Origin: a virus
Virus record (IMG/VR): IMGVR_UViG_3300036791_000963
Span: 1 to 35,667 of that record
Direction: 5' to 3' (one strand)
Length of the DNA stretch: 35,667 nt
Both the position numbers and the translations under genes were made by a program. Under the pieces are notes generated by a model. That model did not search any database, had not been told where the DNA came from, and was given only the letters and a program-made list of their open reading frames with translations. Below, piece by piece: positions 7,696 to 15,569 of the stretch. Each line of letters begins with the position of its first letter. The stretch's first letter is position 1.

Positions 7696-9248
7696 GCTGT
7701 GAACGAACTGAACGGCAGGCCGGCGCCGCCATTGTAAAGGGCCGTGATCTCGCCAGCGGTCAGTTTGCGGCCCCAGAAACCGAGTTCATCTATCATCCCC
7801 TTGACGGTTCCCGCGCTTGAGCCGTTCCCTCCTACTTCAAGCTCGGTAGTGACCGCTGCAAACGCTGCTGCTGTTGCACCGGTGTAAGTCACCGAATCAT
7901 TGACTCGCAAGCTGACTTTCTGAGTGCTGGAATCATACCAGCCCACAAGATGAGTCCACGTTGAGGGAGTCAGCGGCACATGAGAAATCGCAGGTGCGCC
8001 GCTAGTGTTAGTAGCGCCGAAAATGATGCCGTTAGCCGTCGTAGTGTCGTGGTAAAAGAAATACTGAAAGGTGGTTCCGTCATACTTGGCCATCAAGAAG
8101 TTAGAGGCCATGGCAGGATCGACATTTACCCACATCTGCCACGTAAAGTCTCCTGCTGGAGCGAGTGAACTGCTAGTTGGGGCGCGCAAGAAGTTGTTCG
8201 CAGTGGGGTTGTTAAAACTGGCGGCATTGCCAACTTTCCCGACAACAATGGGCACTGTGTTAGACTGAGCAAGAGGGTTTAACCCCATTTCATCTGGCAC
8301 TGCGCCTAATGGTATGGTTTCCATTCTCCAGTAGCTGATGAGAGCGTTGAGCAGGTGCACGACAGAATTATAACTTAACGACGCGGGATCAGTGAGTGTG
8401 CCGCTGTTTGTGGTGGAGATCGTTTTGATGCCAGTTGACGCCGGCGTATAAGTAAACGTTGCCGAGGGCGCTGCGTTGGTGAGGCCGACAGTCGAGGGCG
8501 TAAACGTCCCGGCGGCTCCTGTTCCAGCGTCGTGCGGAGTGATCGTCACGGTGCCGGAAACAGTCACACCGGCTGCAAGCGCTACCGTGAAATTCGTTGA
8601 GGCAACGGACACTGTACCTGTGGTTGGGCCCGTGAGCGTGTATGTGTATGCGACCGAAACGTAGCTAAGCGACGCAGGATCAGTTAGCGCTCCGTTGTTT
8701 GTGCATGAAATCGTTTTGGTGCCAGTAGAGGCGGGCGTGTAAGTGAACGCGCCGGACGGGGCAGCTGTAGTCAGCAGGATGGTTGTGGGCGCAAAGGTTC
8801 CACCTGCCCCGCCATCATGCGGTGTAATCGTCACTGGTGCTGCCACCGTTGTCCCGACCGGGAGCGCAACCATAAAACTGCCCGAGGCAATGCCAGTCAC
8901 CCCGCTGGTTGGCCCGGTCAACCCGTACGTGGTCGCGCCGCCCCCTGTCGGAGCGCCTGCCACGGCCCATTGCAGAAAGTAGTTGGACGAATCCGGTGCA
9001 CCGCTCAGCTGGATCGTGAACCCGGTGGCGCTCTTTGCCGTAAGAGTGCCAACGACAATGTTAAGGGCCGAAGCGTCCACCGTGTTGAGCACCTGGCACC
9101 CGCCGAAAACCCATGAATTGTCAGCCATCGCCGCAAGGAAAGTGACGGCAATAAAACTTTGACCGTTGACCAGCGGGGTCACGCCTTGCCGAGTAAAACT
9201 CGTGATACCTGGCGGCCCCTTGATATTGCCTTCCGGCGCCCAACTCAT
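7692..9248 (-). CDS. tail fibre with two Ig-like repeats and a LamG-like lectin domain
   Basis: The 518-residue protein starts MSWAPEGNIKGPPG, a short collagen-like attachment motif common at the start of tail fibre modules. It then carries two tandem 95-residue beta-sandwich repeats (TYGLTGPTSG... and TYTLTGPTTG..., each with VTITPHD, FTYTPASTG and LTDPASLSY). The C-terminal 190 residues look like a concanavalin/LamG domain (DFTWQMWVNVDP, THLVGWYDSSTQ, MIDELGFWGRKLTAGEI), which usually binds sugars. I chose the ATG at 9248 because it overlaps the upstream stop as ATGA; an in-frame ATG at 9260 exists. Likely an adhesin of the virion. Confidence 0.9.
   Translation of the reverse strand: MSWAPEGNIKGPPGITSFTRQGVTPLVNGQSFIAVTFLAAMADNSWVFGGCQVLNTVDASALNIVVGTLTAKSATGFTIQLSGAPDSSNYFLQWAVAGAPTGGGATTYGLTGPTSGVTGIASGSFMVALPVGTTVAAPVTITPHDGGAGGTFAPTTILLTTAAPSGAFTYTPASTGTKTISCTNNGALTDPASLSYVSVAYTYTLTGPTTGTVSVASTNFTVALAAGVTVSGTVTITPHDAGTGAAGTFTPSTVGLTNAAPSATFTYTPASTGIKTISTTNSGTLTDPASLSYNSVVHLLNALISYWRMETIPLGAVPDEMGLNPLAQSNTVPIVVGKVGNAASFNNPTANNFLRAPTSSSLAPAGDFTWQMWVNVDPAMASNFLMAKYDGTTFQYFFYHDTTTANGIIFGATNTSGAPAISHVPLTPSTWTHLVGWYDSSTQKVSLRVNDSVTYTGATAAAFAAVTTELEVGGNGSSAGTVKGMIDELGFWGRKLTAGEITALYNGGAGLPFSSFTA
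8365..8935 (-). repeat. two tandem 285-bp repeats coding Ig-like domains
   Basis: Two adjacent copies with a 285-base period (for example the GGTTGG of the LTGPT codons at 8908 and 8622) encode the two Ig-like domains of the fibre gene. Long stretches such as those around 8690-8740 and 8400-8450 (gatcagt, tgtttgtg, gaaatcgtttt/gagatcgtttt) are clearly alike in DNA, so the duplication is fairly recent or kept similar by recombination. Confidence 0.85.
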
Positions 9249-10450
9249 GGTTTCCTCCAAGTCATCGTTGCACCGTCGAACTGGAACACGTCCCCGGACA
9301 ACGTGTTGAGATACATGTCCTGCGGCTGCAATTCAGACGGCGGCGGACTCGTAGGCGTAGGATCACTTGTACCAGTGAACCATAGGCTGCCGCGCGTTGG
9401 AATTATTGCCTGTGCCGGGGGCCGCATAAAAACCGTTCCTTGATCGCACGAATCGGTGAGTGTCGTTACCGTCCCCCCGCTCCAGTCAGAGCTTTCGCAC
9501 CAGAACGTAAAGCACGGTTTGCAGAACGCGTACTTGAGCACTTGCCCCTGCGCCTGTAGCGCGTCTATCTCGCCTTGCAGGGAGTTCATAGCTTTGCCTT
9601 CATACTTCTCCGCTATCATGGAGCGCATCTGCAAGTCTTCGTTCCCGCTCTGGTCAAACTCGTAAAGCGTATCGGCAAACGAAGAGTTGACCACGTAGCT
9701 TTCCCATTTTTCCAGGAACGGCACCCACGTCCAGTTGCTCGTATCTGTAAGAACGGCCGTGGTGTCATTAAGCGCTTGGAACACCTCGCCAGTTACAAAA
9801 TCAAACGTCGCGCTGCCCCTTGTATATGTCTTTCCCGCGACGTGCGCCGACATCGTGTAAACGGGGTTCGGCATGGAATAGCAAATGAAAACAGTCGGCC
9901 CCGGTGGATTGCAAACGTCGATGCCAAACTCGCTTGGGTGATAGCATAGTTTTGGCTGGTCTCCGCACCCACGCGCGCCCCCGCACCAGTTCCCGTTTCG
10001 CCCCCACATCCGAGGATCTTCCCTGTATACCCCTGTCACCATGCCTATCGAGCGTTTGCACGGCTGATCGTAGGCGATGTAGCTGTCAACCGGATCAAGT
10101 ATTTGCCAGTGAACGGTGTCGGTAGGTAAATCGCCCATAACCGGGTCGGTTGGCGCGCTCCCCAGCACTTGGTAGTAGGTCGTGTTCGGCAAATAGAATA
10201 CCTCGTCCGGGTTGCCACTTGACGGGTTTGCCCTGTAATACTGGTGGTCACTGCGCCAGACCTGCCTGAAGCTGCGTTCCTCAGTGACCCGCCACTCAGG
10301 CCACGGCCAGCCTTGCACCAGTTCCCGCACCCGCTCGTTGATGTGGTACACGATGGCGCGCGGCATGTCTGTCGGCATTTCCTTGCGCGGATTGCGCCCG
10401 TGAAGCGTCACTACCCTGTCGAAAATATGTCTGAATTTCTTGGTCCTCAC
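9245..10450 (-). CDS. virion adaptor-like protein, 401 residues, paralogous N-terminus
   Basis: The start is a GTG at 10450 overlapping the upstream TGA as GTGA; the resulting N-terminus RTKKFRHIFDRVV matches MRTEKFRSVLWQT of the 3162-4706 product, which supports this start. Further shared features are WPWPEW near residue 50 and an YTRGSATFDFVTGEVFQA module. The middle carries LQMRSMIAEKYEGKAM, helical, and the C-terminus (MYLNTLSGDVFQFDGATMTW) resembles modules preceding fibre anchors. It sits between capsid-proximal genes and the fibres, so it probably links head or tail tube to fibres. No precise family is recognised. Confidence 0.85.
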   Translation of the reverse strand: MRTKKFRHIFDRVVTLHGRNPRKEMPTDMPRAIVYHINERVRELVQGWPWPEWRVTEERSFRQVWRSDHQYYRANPSSGNPDEVFYLPNTTYYQVLGSAPTDPVMGDLPTDTVHWQILDPVDSYIAYDQPCKRSIGMVTGVYREDPRMWGRNGNWCGGARGCGDQPKLCYHPSEFGIDVCNPPGPTVFICYSMPNPVYTMSAHVAGKTYTRGSATFDFVTGEVFQALNDTTAVLTDTSNWTWVPFLEKWESYVVNSSFADTLYEFDQSGNEDLQMRSMIAEKYEGKAMNSLQGEIDALQAQGQVLKYAFCKPCFTFWCESSDWSGGTVTTLTDSCDQGTVFMRPPAQAIIPTRGSLWFTGTSDPTPTSPPPSELQPQDMYLNTLSGDVFQFDGATMTWRKP

Positions 10451-10950
10451 GATACTTGGGTAGCCTCGATGTAGCCGAATGCAGCAACGGTCCCCGAGGC
10501 GAACGTGGGCGCTTTGCCCACAAGATAAACCGTTTGCGCAGCCCCGGAGGTGAACCTGTGGGGAGACACCGCACAACTTAAATTAAATGACGCAGGGGAA
10601 CCACCCGTAATCACCGAAGCGTACCCCTGGTACCCGTTATCAGGTAGCGCCCCGGTCGTGGCGCTCAGGTTCGCTTCCCCAGTAATCTGCGTGCTCGCTG
10701 GCATCGTCGTACACGTCCACGTAACGCTTCCCCTGACATCCCAACTGCCTGCCGGAAGCGAAATCGACAGCACATTCTGCGTTTGGCCTGTCGTAAAAGT
10801 TATCGCAGACCCGGATGGCAACGTAGCGGACACCGCAGGTCCACCAGAGGCGCCCATGAACAGTTGTCTCCCTTGCCCATCCACAGCTATGGGGCGCACA
10901 TTTCCGCTGGGATCGACCCCGCTGTGCAATCGCGATTCCGGTTGTGCCAT
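10447..10950 (-). CDS. beta-rich virion protein, 167 residues
   Basis: The protein begins MAQPESRLHSGVDPSGNVRPIAVD and has a GSWDVRGSVTWTC strand pattern and a C-terminal FGYIEATQVS. Such 'W-D-V-x-G' jelly-roll segments occur in phage baseplate, fibre or head-decoration proteins. Its ATG follows the previous stop directly (TAAATG) and its stop overlaps the next GTG, so it is coupled on both sides. The function is inferred from composition and position only. Confidence 0.85.
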   Translation of the reverse strand: MAQPESRLHSGVDPSGNVRPIAVDGQGRQLFMGASGGPAVSATLPSGSAITFTTGQTQNVLSISLPAGSWDVRGSVTWTCTTMPASTQITGEANLSATTGALPDNGYQGYASVITGGSPASFNLSCAVSPHRFTSGAAQTVYLVGKAPTFASGTVAAFGYIEATQVS

Positions 10951-11328
10951 TTACAGTGTCTCCCGGCGTGGGAACATTTTTGGTTGCGCTTCGCGCACGC
11001 TCCCCACAAAGTCCGGGTCGCTCCAACTGGCGTTATGCGTTATGCGCATTTGCTCGGCGTAATACGGGGCAATGGACGCGCACCGCCTCATACTCGCGCC
11101 TTTGGCAACCGGCGCGTCGGCAAGCGATTTGTTTAGGACAATCTGCTCTTGCTCCGCCCGACGCACCTGTTGCAACGCTTGTGCGCGCATCCACGCGCGC
11201 ATGGCTCTGGTCGTGGGGTTCTCGCTCGTTTTAAGAATGTGTAAACTCATGGGGTCCATGTTGCGAACACACCCGTAGAGCGCGATATGCCGCGCCGCCT
11301 CTTCTACCACCAATCCCTCGATGGACAT
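10951..11328 (-). CDS. hypothetical helical protein, 125 residues (head-tail region)
   Basis: A mostly helical protein starting MSIEGLVVEEAARHIALYG, with amphipathic segments (RAMRAWMRAQALQQVRRAEQEQ) and a short C-terminal WSDPDFVGSVREAQPKMF. Its place immediately after capsid and decoration genes, its size and its helical nature resemble gp4-like head-completion or adaptor proteins of podoviruses, but no family motif is certain. A GAAAGGA ribosome site precedes the ATG. About 110 bases upstream are non-coding. Confidence 0.8.
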   Translation of the reverse strand: MSIEGLVVEEAARHIALYGCVRNMDPMSLHILKTSENPTTRAMRAWMRAQALQQVRRAEQEQIVLNKSLADAPVAKGASMRRCASIAPYYAEQMRITHNASWSDPDFVGSVREAQPKMFPRRETL

Positions 11329-11438
11329 GGCGCAGTCCTTTCGCTAACGCGGCGTCCCCTGGGTTCTTTAACAACCCCTAATCCACTTCCCGGTACTTTA
11401 TGCCGCCCCGAGGACGCCAACGTCAGTTACTTTGGATA
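11329..11438 (-). other. short intergenic gap with a weak hairpin
   Basis: These 110 bases separate the capsid/decoration pair from the adaptor genes. On the minus strand a five-pair hairpin, GGGTT-gttaaag-AACCC near 11365-11385, is followed by no T run, so it is not a convincing terminator; it may modulate read-through or mRNA stability after the highly expressed capsid genes. Confidence 0.35.
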
Positions 11439-11954
11439 CTAAGTGTACCCGGTCCCGTACGGAGCCGCTTTCTCAGTCGGTCCACTGAACCGTTGCAGCT
11501 CAAGCAAGATGTAAAGCTTGCCCTTGTTAAGGCTCGAGATGGACTTGCCAGCCATCGAGTTCAGTGTGAACTGCAACTGGCTCGGAGCCGTATACACCTG
11601 GTTGAGCCCTGCCCCAGGAACCGTGTCAATGACCGCAGTCCCGTTCTGGTTCGTTTCCACGGCGCTAAAGAAGCGGGTCGCGCTCCCGGCGTCGCCGAAG
11701 CTTACGGTGGTCGTGTTAAGCGCCGTGTCCGCGGTGTTCTGGAACTTCTCACTTACGTGAAGCTCTTGTCGTACCGACACGTCACTTGCCTTGAACGCAG
11801 GCAACCCTTTCCAGCCCGCAGGAGAATTTGCCGCGCCGAACACCTGCGAGGTGTTGGCCACGATTCCTACTGGTATGTCCGCGAACGTGAAATCGAACCT
11901 GTGTGTAAAGCCCGATGCCGCGCGTTCTTCCAATGTTAATGGCGTAAATCTCAT
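11439..11954 (-). CDS. capsid-associated protein downstream of the major capsid gene (decoration candidate)
   Basis: The 171-residue protein starts MRFTPLTLEERAASGF. The ATG at 11954 has an AGAAAGGAG ribosome site and gives 20 bases from the capsid stop; a longer upstream frame would run into the capsid gene and is rejected. The sequence is beta-rich (HRFDFTFADIPVGIVA, QLQFTLNSMAG), small and encoded directly after the capsid gene, which is where head-decoration or cement proteins often lie. This is positional inference; I do not recognise the family. Confidence 0.85.
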   Translation of the reverse strand: MRFTPLTLEERAASGFTHRFDFTFADIPVGIVANTSQVFGAANSPAGWKGLPAFKASDVSVRQELHVSEKFQNTADTALNTTTVSFGDAGSATRFFSAVETNQNGTAVIDTVPGAGLNQVYTAPSQLQFTLNSMAGKSISSLNKGKLYILLELQRFSGPTEKAAPYGTGYT

Positions 11955-11974
11955 ATTGTTTTTCTCCTTTCTCT

Positions 11975-13030
11975 TTAGCCAATGGCCACGTTTGGATCGA
12001 CCTTCAGGTGCGCAGATGGATCGCCCCATTGCGGACCCAGGATCGATTGGATTAGCCCACGTGGACCCGCGCCCTTGTCTTGCTGATCCTGATAAGTCAG
12101 GAAAAGCCCGCTCGGCCGCAGATACATGTAGGTCATGTCGAGGAAATATCCCCGACCCGACAGCGCCCCAGCCGCGTTGCGCGGCGCCCATGAAATCATG
12201 TTGAGATCAATGGGGCCAAAGTCCGATTCGTACAAATCAGACCCGTAATCAATGAAGTTCTTGCTCGAATACGCTTCATTGTACCGCTGGCTCACAGCTT
12301 GGTAGCCGGCCATCGTTTTCACGTAACGCTCAATCTTGGTGAAATGCCGTTTTAAGAGCGGATCAACAAACCCGCTTAGCTCGCCCGACATGCCAAAGTT
12401 GTCATACCGATTTTGCAGCATCCCGCTGAAAACATCCGCGTCAAACGTGATTACGCCTGTGGTGGTTAAATTGCCAACGTAAATTTGTGCCGTTGGCGTT
12501 ACAAACTGCGCAGGAACAGCGGTCTGCGAATCGCCAAATGTCAGCGCCGCGCCGGCCGTGCCGACGCTCACCGTATCATTGACAAAACGCCCTAGCCCCA
12601 TGATCTCGCGCCCGTTCACACCGTCGTCATCGCGGCTGTCTGTGTCCGCTAACAAACGTTGTTCAACGTCGCGCTTTTGTTCCTGGGTCTTTTTGACAAT
12701 CTGTTTCTGTTGCTTACCGAAGTCCGCCGGTGCCTGGTTGACCGTGTTCGCCTCGGTAGTTACGTGCGGCCTGCGCCAGAATTTCTGGCTTCTGCCGTAC
12801 AATTGATATTGCTTGTCCGTCTCAAAATCGTCCGCATCCTGATTTTCCGGTATCCCGGCAGTCATGCGTCCGTCAAACCGCTCAATCGCCCAAGAGAAAA
12901 ACTTGACGTTATGCAAGTCTTCCCCGCGTTTGAGGCGGCTCGTAAAGACAGTGGTGCGCTCATCGATATTGATAAATAAATTCGATAAATCTTCGCGCAC
13001 CACCTGGTCGTACGAGGTCACACCTGTCAT
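11975..13030 (-). CDS. major capsid protein (SU10/DUF5309 type)
   Basis: The 351-residue product shows the layout of the SU10-like major capsid family: N-terminal REDLSNLFINIDERTTVFTSRL, then VKFFSWAIERFDGR, and a helical KQQKQIVKKTQEQKRDVEQR stretch, followed by a beta-rich body that ends in the LKVDPNVAIG region. In this family the N-terminal 'EDLS...I..I.....TVFTS' and 'EW/AIE' motifs are typical. It forms the icosahedral head through an HK97 fold. It follows the scaffold gene by 35 bases with an AAAGGA ribosome site. Length is normal for the family. Confidence 0.85.
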   Translation of the reverse strand: MTGVTSYDQVVREDLSNLFINIDERTTVFTSRLKRGEDLHNVKFFSWAIERFDGRMTAGIPENQDADDFETDKQYQLYGRSQKFWRRPHVTTEANTVNQAPADFGKQQKQIVKKTQEQKRDVEQRLLADTDSRDDDGVNGREIMGLGRFVNDTVSVGTAGAALTFGDSQTAVPAQFVTPTAQIYVGNLTTTGVITFDADVFSGMLQNRYDNFGMSGELSGFVDPLLKRHFTKIERYVKTMAGYQAVSQRYNEAYSSKNFIDYGSDLYESDFGPIDLNMISWAPRNAAGALSGRGYFLDMTYMYLRPSGLFLTYQDQQDKGAGPRGLIQSILGPQWGDPSAHLKVDPNVAIG

Positions 13031-13065
13031 GGTGTAAAGAGTCCTTTCTGGTTACTAAAAAAGGC

Positions 13066-14196
13066 TTATTCAGCCAGTGGTTCTATTCGTCTGTGGCTCC
13101 CTCTGCGCTGCGAAAGTAAAGCGCCCACATACGCTTCGGCGTCCTCGACACTTTTACTTTTCGCAAACTGTTGCTCAGCCTTTGCCACTTCCGCACGTTC
13201 CACGCTTCGTTGCACAGGAGCGCTTGCCCTCGTCTTGGGCGCGCTCGGCGCTAACCTGGTCTTGGCCGACTCGGCCATCCGTTTCACTCCGGTCGCGGAC
13301 CCGTCCCCGTTGGTTGCACGTAGTTCCTCCATCCGTTTACGGAACCCGTAAACAGCGTGCCCTATCCATTGCAACAACTCGGGATCACTTTGCGCGCCGC
13401 CGTTTATGACCTTGTTAGCCAGATACGCCGCGATTTGCGAAAACTCCGCTTCCCGGTTCTCTAACTCCGGGTATAGCGCGATGGCTTTCGCATCCTCGAC
13501 ACTCCGGGTCTCCAGATATTTGCGCCGTTGCGGCACATCTTTGCGCAGGGCGCGCTCGGCGCGCTTCTGCAAAAGAGTAACCGTGTCCGGGGGCAACGCC
13601 TGCCAAACAGGGCTGCCATCGGATTTGCGGCTGACGATTATGGGAACGTTCCCTTGCTCGTCCACCTGGGTCGGATCGACTTCCAGGAGATCATCGTAAA
13701 CGCGCTCGATTTGGTCAAGCTCACCCACGTCCTGAATGTCGATCATGGAGTTGTCACGCGTGGGAGTCGGCCCGCTAACACGCGAAACCAAACGCTCCAG
13801 TTCTTGAACCTTCTGTTGCGCCTTCACCAAATCGGCTTCGGCGCGGTCGGCCCTGTCATTGGCGCGCTTGCGCTTGTCCGTTTCTTCCGCTACGCGCGTT
13901 TTCGCGCTTACCGGCCATTCCGGACCTTTCGCTGCTGCGGGTTCCTTCTCCTCTGTCCCTTCCTCGGACGGTTCAGTGGACGTTTCCCCTGGGATTTCGG
14001 CAGGCTGATCTTCAGCCTCTTCTGTTGTTTCCTTCGGCGGACCTTCCGTCGGGGGAACATCTATTGCCCCTTCATCCCGGGCCACGTCCATTAACAAGTC
14101 CTGTAAGGACGGCGTACCTTTTTCCTGTACAACCTCCGCTTGGGGTTGTGCGGTTTCTTCAGCCTCACCTGTTGCCGTGTCGCTCTGCGAGTTCAT
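13066..14196 (-). CDS. capsid scaffolding protein
   Basis: The 376-residue protein has an acidic, Pro/Glu/Thr-rich N-terminal third (about residues 1-90), a coiled coil (KRKRANDRADRAEADLVKAQ... QELERLV) at about 105-140, and a basic C-terminal tail (SVERAEVAKAEQQFAKSK, QRRGSHRRIEP). This charge layout and its position immediately before the capsid gene are characteristic of scaffolding proteins that shape the procapsid and leave before packaging. A strong GGGAGG lies 5 bases before the ATG. Confidence 0.85.
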   Translation of the reverse strand: MNSQSDTATGEAEETAQPQAEVVQEKGTPSLQDLLMDVARDEGAIDVPPTEGPPKETTEEAEDQPAEIPGETSTEPSEEGTEEKEPAAAKGPEWPVSAKTRVAEETDKRKRANDRADRAEADLVKAQQKVQELERLVSRVSGPTPTRDNSMIDIQDVGELDQIERVYDDLLEVDPTQVDEQGNVPIIVSRKSDGSPVWQALPPDTVTLLQKRAERALRKDVPQRRKYLETRSVEDAKAIALYPELENREAEFSQIAAYLANKVINGGAQSDPELLQWIGHAVYGFRKRMEELRATNGDGSATGVKRMAESAKTRLAPSAPKTRASAPVQRSVERAEVAKAEQQFAKSKSVEDAEAYVGALLSQRRGSHRRIEPLAE

Positions 14197-14469
14197 CCGG
14201 GCCTCCCGGACGAGTGAATCACGCGTTGCTTCGTTTGGCCGACGCTGCCGGACAAACTGGTGAACCCGTGAGTAACCACGGGATAACGTGTTACGCCCCT
14301 AGCGCGAAATTTGCAAGCGAAAAGTTTTGTCCGCCGCTACGGTACCCTGTCAAACAGGGCGCTATTTACGATGGTGTGTTCCGTAGCGCTTCGCCATTTG
14401 GTATATCACCTACTCGGCATACGCCGTCTCGGTGACACGGCTCGGCCAACACAGGCACGGACAAAATAT
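14197..14469 (-). other. intergenic region with hairpins upstream of the scaffold gene
   Basis: No substantial gene is seen in these 273 bases. Two perfect hairpins are present: CCGTG-agtaac-CACGG at about 14269-14284 and CCCTG-tcaaa-CAGGG at about 14347-14361. A minimal minus-strand frame of 11 codons (MAKRYGTHHRK) starts near 14400. A poor sigma70-like pair (TTGCAA, 17 bases, TAACAC) on the minus strand could drive scaffold and capsid transcription. This gap may be the untranslated leader for the head genes, but I cannot show a promoter. Confidence 0.35.
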
Positions 14470-15153
14470 TCACGCTTCAGTTTCCGGGAGCGTGTGCAGC
14501 ATCTCGCGTTGCATACTAAGCAGCGACCTGCGTTTGATCTCGTTGCTCAGTTCCTGATCCGTGAAGTCCTCAATTCTCCTCATCGGGCGACGGTTGTTAA
14601 TTTGTTGAGAGGCAGTAGCCCAACGACAGTTCTCGGGAGCGTATCCACCGTTTACATCTATTCGATCAAGCGACGTTCCTTTTGGCCTTCTTCCCATATC
14701 TGAAATGAAATTCTTAAATTGCATCCATCTTTCGCAAACCTTTATCCCACGGCCGCCATACTGATCGTAATTGCGGTGATTAGGTTTCAGGCAGCGCGCT
14801 CTCATCGAATTCCAACAGTTCCATTCAGGGGTTTGGCTCATTCCATGCGTTCTTCTCGTAAACACCAGTGGCGAACGCAGTTTTTGTGGTGCGACACAAC
14901 CGCATGATTTGGTATGGCCATTGGCCAGATTGCCTCTCGGAGTTCCATGTTCATTTCCGCATGTGCATCTACACCACCAATAAATGTGACCTTTTTTATC
15001 TCGGTATGGATAGAGCGCTGTCAGCCTTCCGAATTCGCGCCCGGCGAGATTTACGAATCTTCCTCGCGTTAGTTCTAGCCGCCTTGGTCTTTTTACTCGA
15101 ACTGACACTTCCGCCTTTACGTCCAATTTCGCTAAGGTAAGCTCTAATTGCAT
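14470..15153 (-). CDS. zinc-finger HNH-type homing endonuclease carrying a neighbour's C-terminal tail
   Basis: Residues from about 35 onward match a common phage homing endonuclease type: [37 protein letters not shown] (zinc), then [20 protein letters not shown], and [20 protein letters not shown], the HNH-like catalytic stretch. The first 33 or so residues (from ATG 15153) are an out-of-frame reading of a different small gene (14996-15166), so the true start may be internal. The last 18 residues, [18 protein letters not shown], nearly repeat the C-terminus of the upstream gene's product (SLLSMQRQMLQTLPGTED). This endonuclease thus appears to have landed in gene sequence and captured a displaced tail. 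Confidence 0.85.
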   Translation of the reverse strand: MQLELTLAKLDVKAEVSVRVKRPRRLELTRGRFVNLAGREFGRLTALYPYRDKKGHIYWWCRCTCGNEHGTPRGNLANGHTKSCGCVAPQKLRSPLVFTRRTHGMSQTPEWNCWNSMRARCLKPNHRNYDQYGGRGIKVCERWMQFKNFISDMGRRPKGTSLDRIDVNGGYAPENCRWATASQQINNRRPMRRIEDFTDQELSNEIKRRSLLSMQREMLHTLPETEA

Positions 15154-15166
15154 CGTGTTTAAGCAT
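14996..15166 (-). pseudogene. small Lys/Arg-rich gene interrupted by the endonuclease insertion
   Basis: A second frame through the 5' end of the endonuclease gene reads [20 protein letters not shown] followed by [15 protein letters not shown]. That '[11 protein letters not shown]...KAARxNARK' pattern is typical of small basic phage proteins, far more gene-like than the overlapping endonuclease frame. After about residue 36 it runs into endonuclease sequence and ends at a TAA (56 residues in all). It starts 26 bases after the stop of the upstream gene. I infer a native small gene whose 3' part was replaced or cut by the endonuclease insertion. Confidence 0.5.
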
Positions 15167-15191
15167 AGCGAAGCGGCTTGGCTAAGTCAAG

Positions 15192-15569
15192 TTAATCTTC
15201 TGTGCCCGGTAGTGTTTGGAGCATTTGTCTTTGCATACTGAGCAGCGACCGGCACGTTTCCCATGCGCACTTTTCAACGTCGTAAAGTGTGAGCGTGGTG
15301 TGCGCCATTTCCAGAACGTCGCTTAACCCCTTTAGCTGCGCCTGATAGTTCTCATCCGCGCGGGCATACTGTTCCGCTGCAGCAGCGCTATCGCCGGCGC
15401 GCAACCGCGTTACCACGAAGCGGGCGAGCAAATCCTTGCGCCTGTCCTTGTCAAAGCGCTCGACTGTCCGCGCCATGCCGACTTCCGACGCCATGAGCTG
15501 CATCTTGCGCGCGGCCTCTTTCATCCGCTTCTGAATCCGGTAAACATCGGAAGCGTCAGGCGTGTTCAC
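15192..15569 (-). CDS. helical hypothetical protein, 125 residues
   Basis: Starting from a GTG at 15569 (overlapping the ParB-like gene's end by 14 bases), the product begins NTPDASDVYRIQKRMKEAARKMQ and is almost wholly helical, with an Ala-rich centre (GDSAAAAEQYARADENYQ) and C-terminus SLLSMQRQMLQTLPGTED. An internal ATG at 15524 is an alternative start. The family is not recognised. Its C-terminal 18 codons are present again, diverged, at the end of the endonuclease gene 700 bases downstream, and the copy here is the AT-richer one. Confidence 0.7.
   Translation of the reverse strand: MNTPDASDVYRIQKRMKEAARKMQLMASEVGMARTVERFDKDRRKDLLARFVVTRLRAGDSAAAAEQYARADENYQAQLKGLSDVLEMAHTTLTLYDVEKCAWETCRSLLSMQRQMLQTLPGTED

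Noticed and set aside
11439-12191. Long upstream extension of the decoration gene start to 12191
   Set aside because: It would lie inside the capsid gene; the ATG at 11954 has a good ribosome site.
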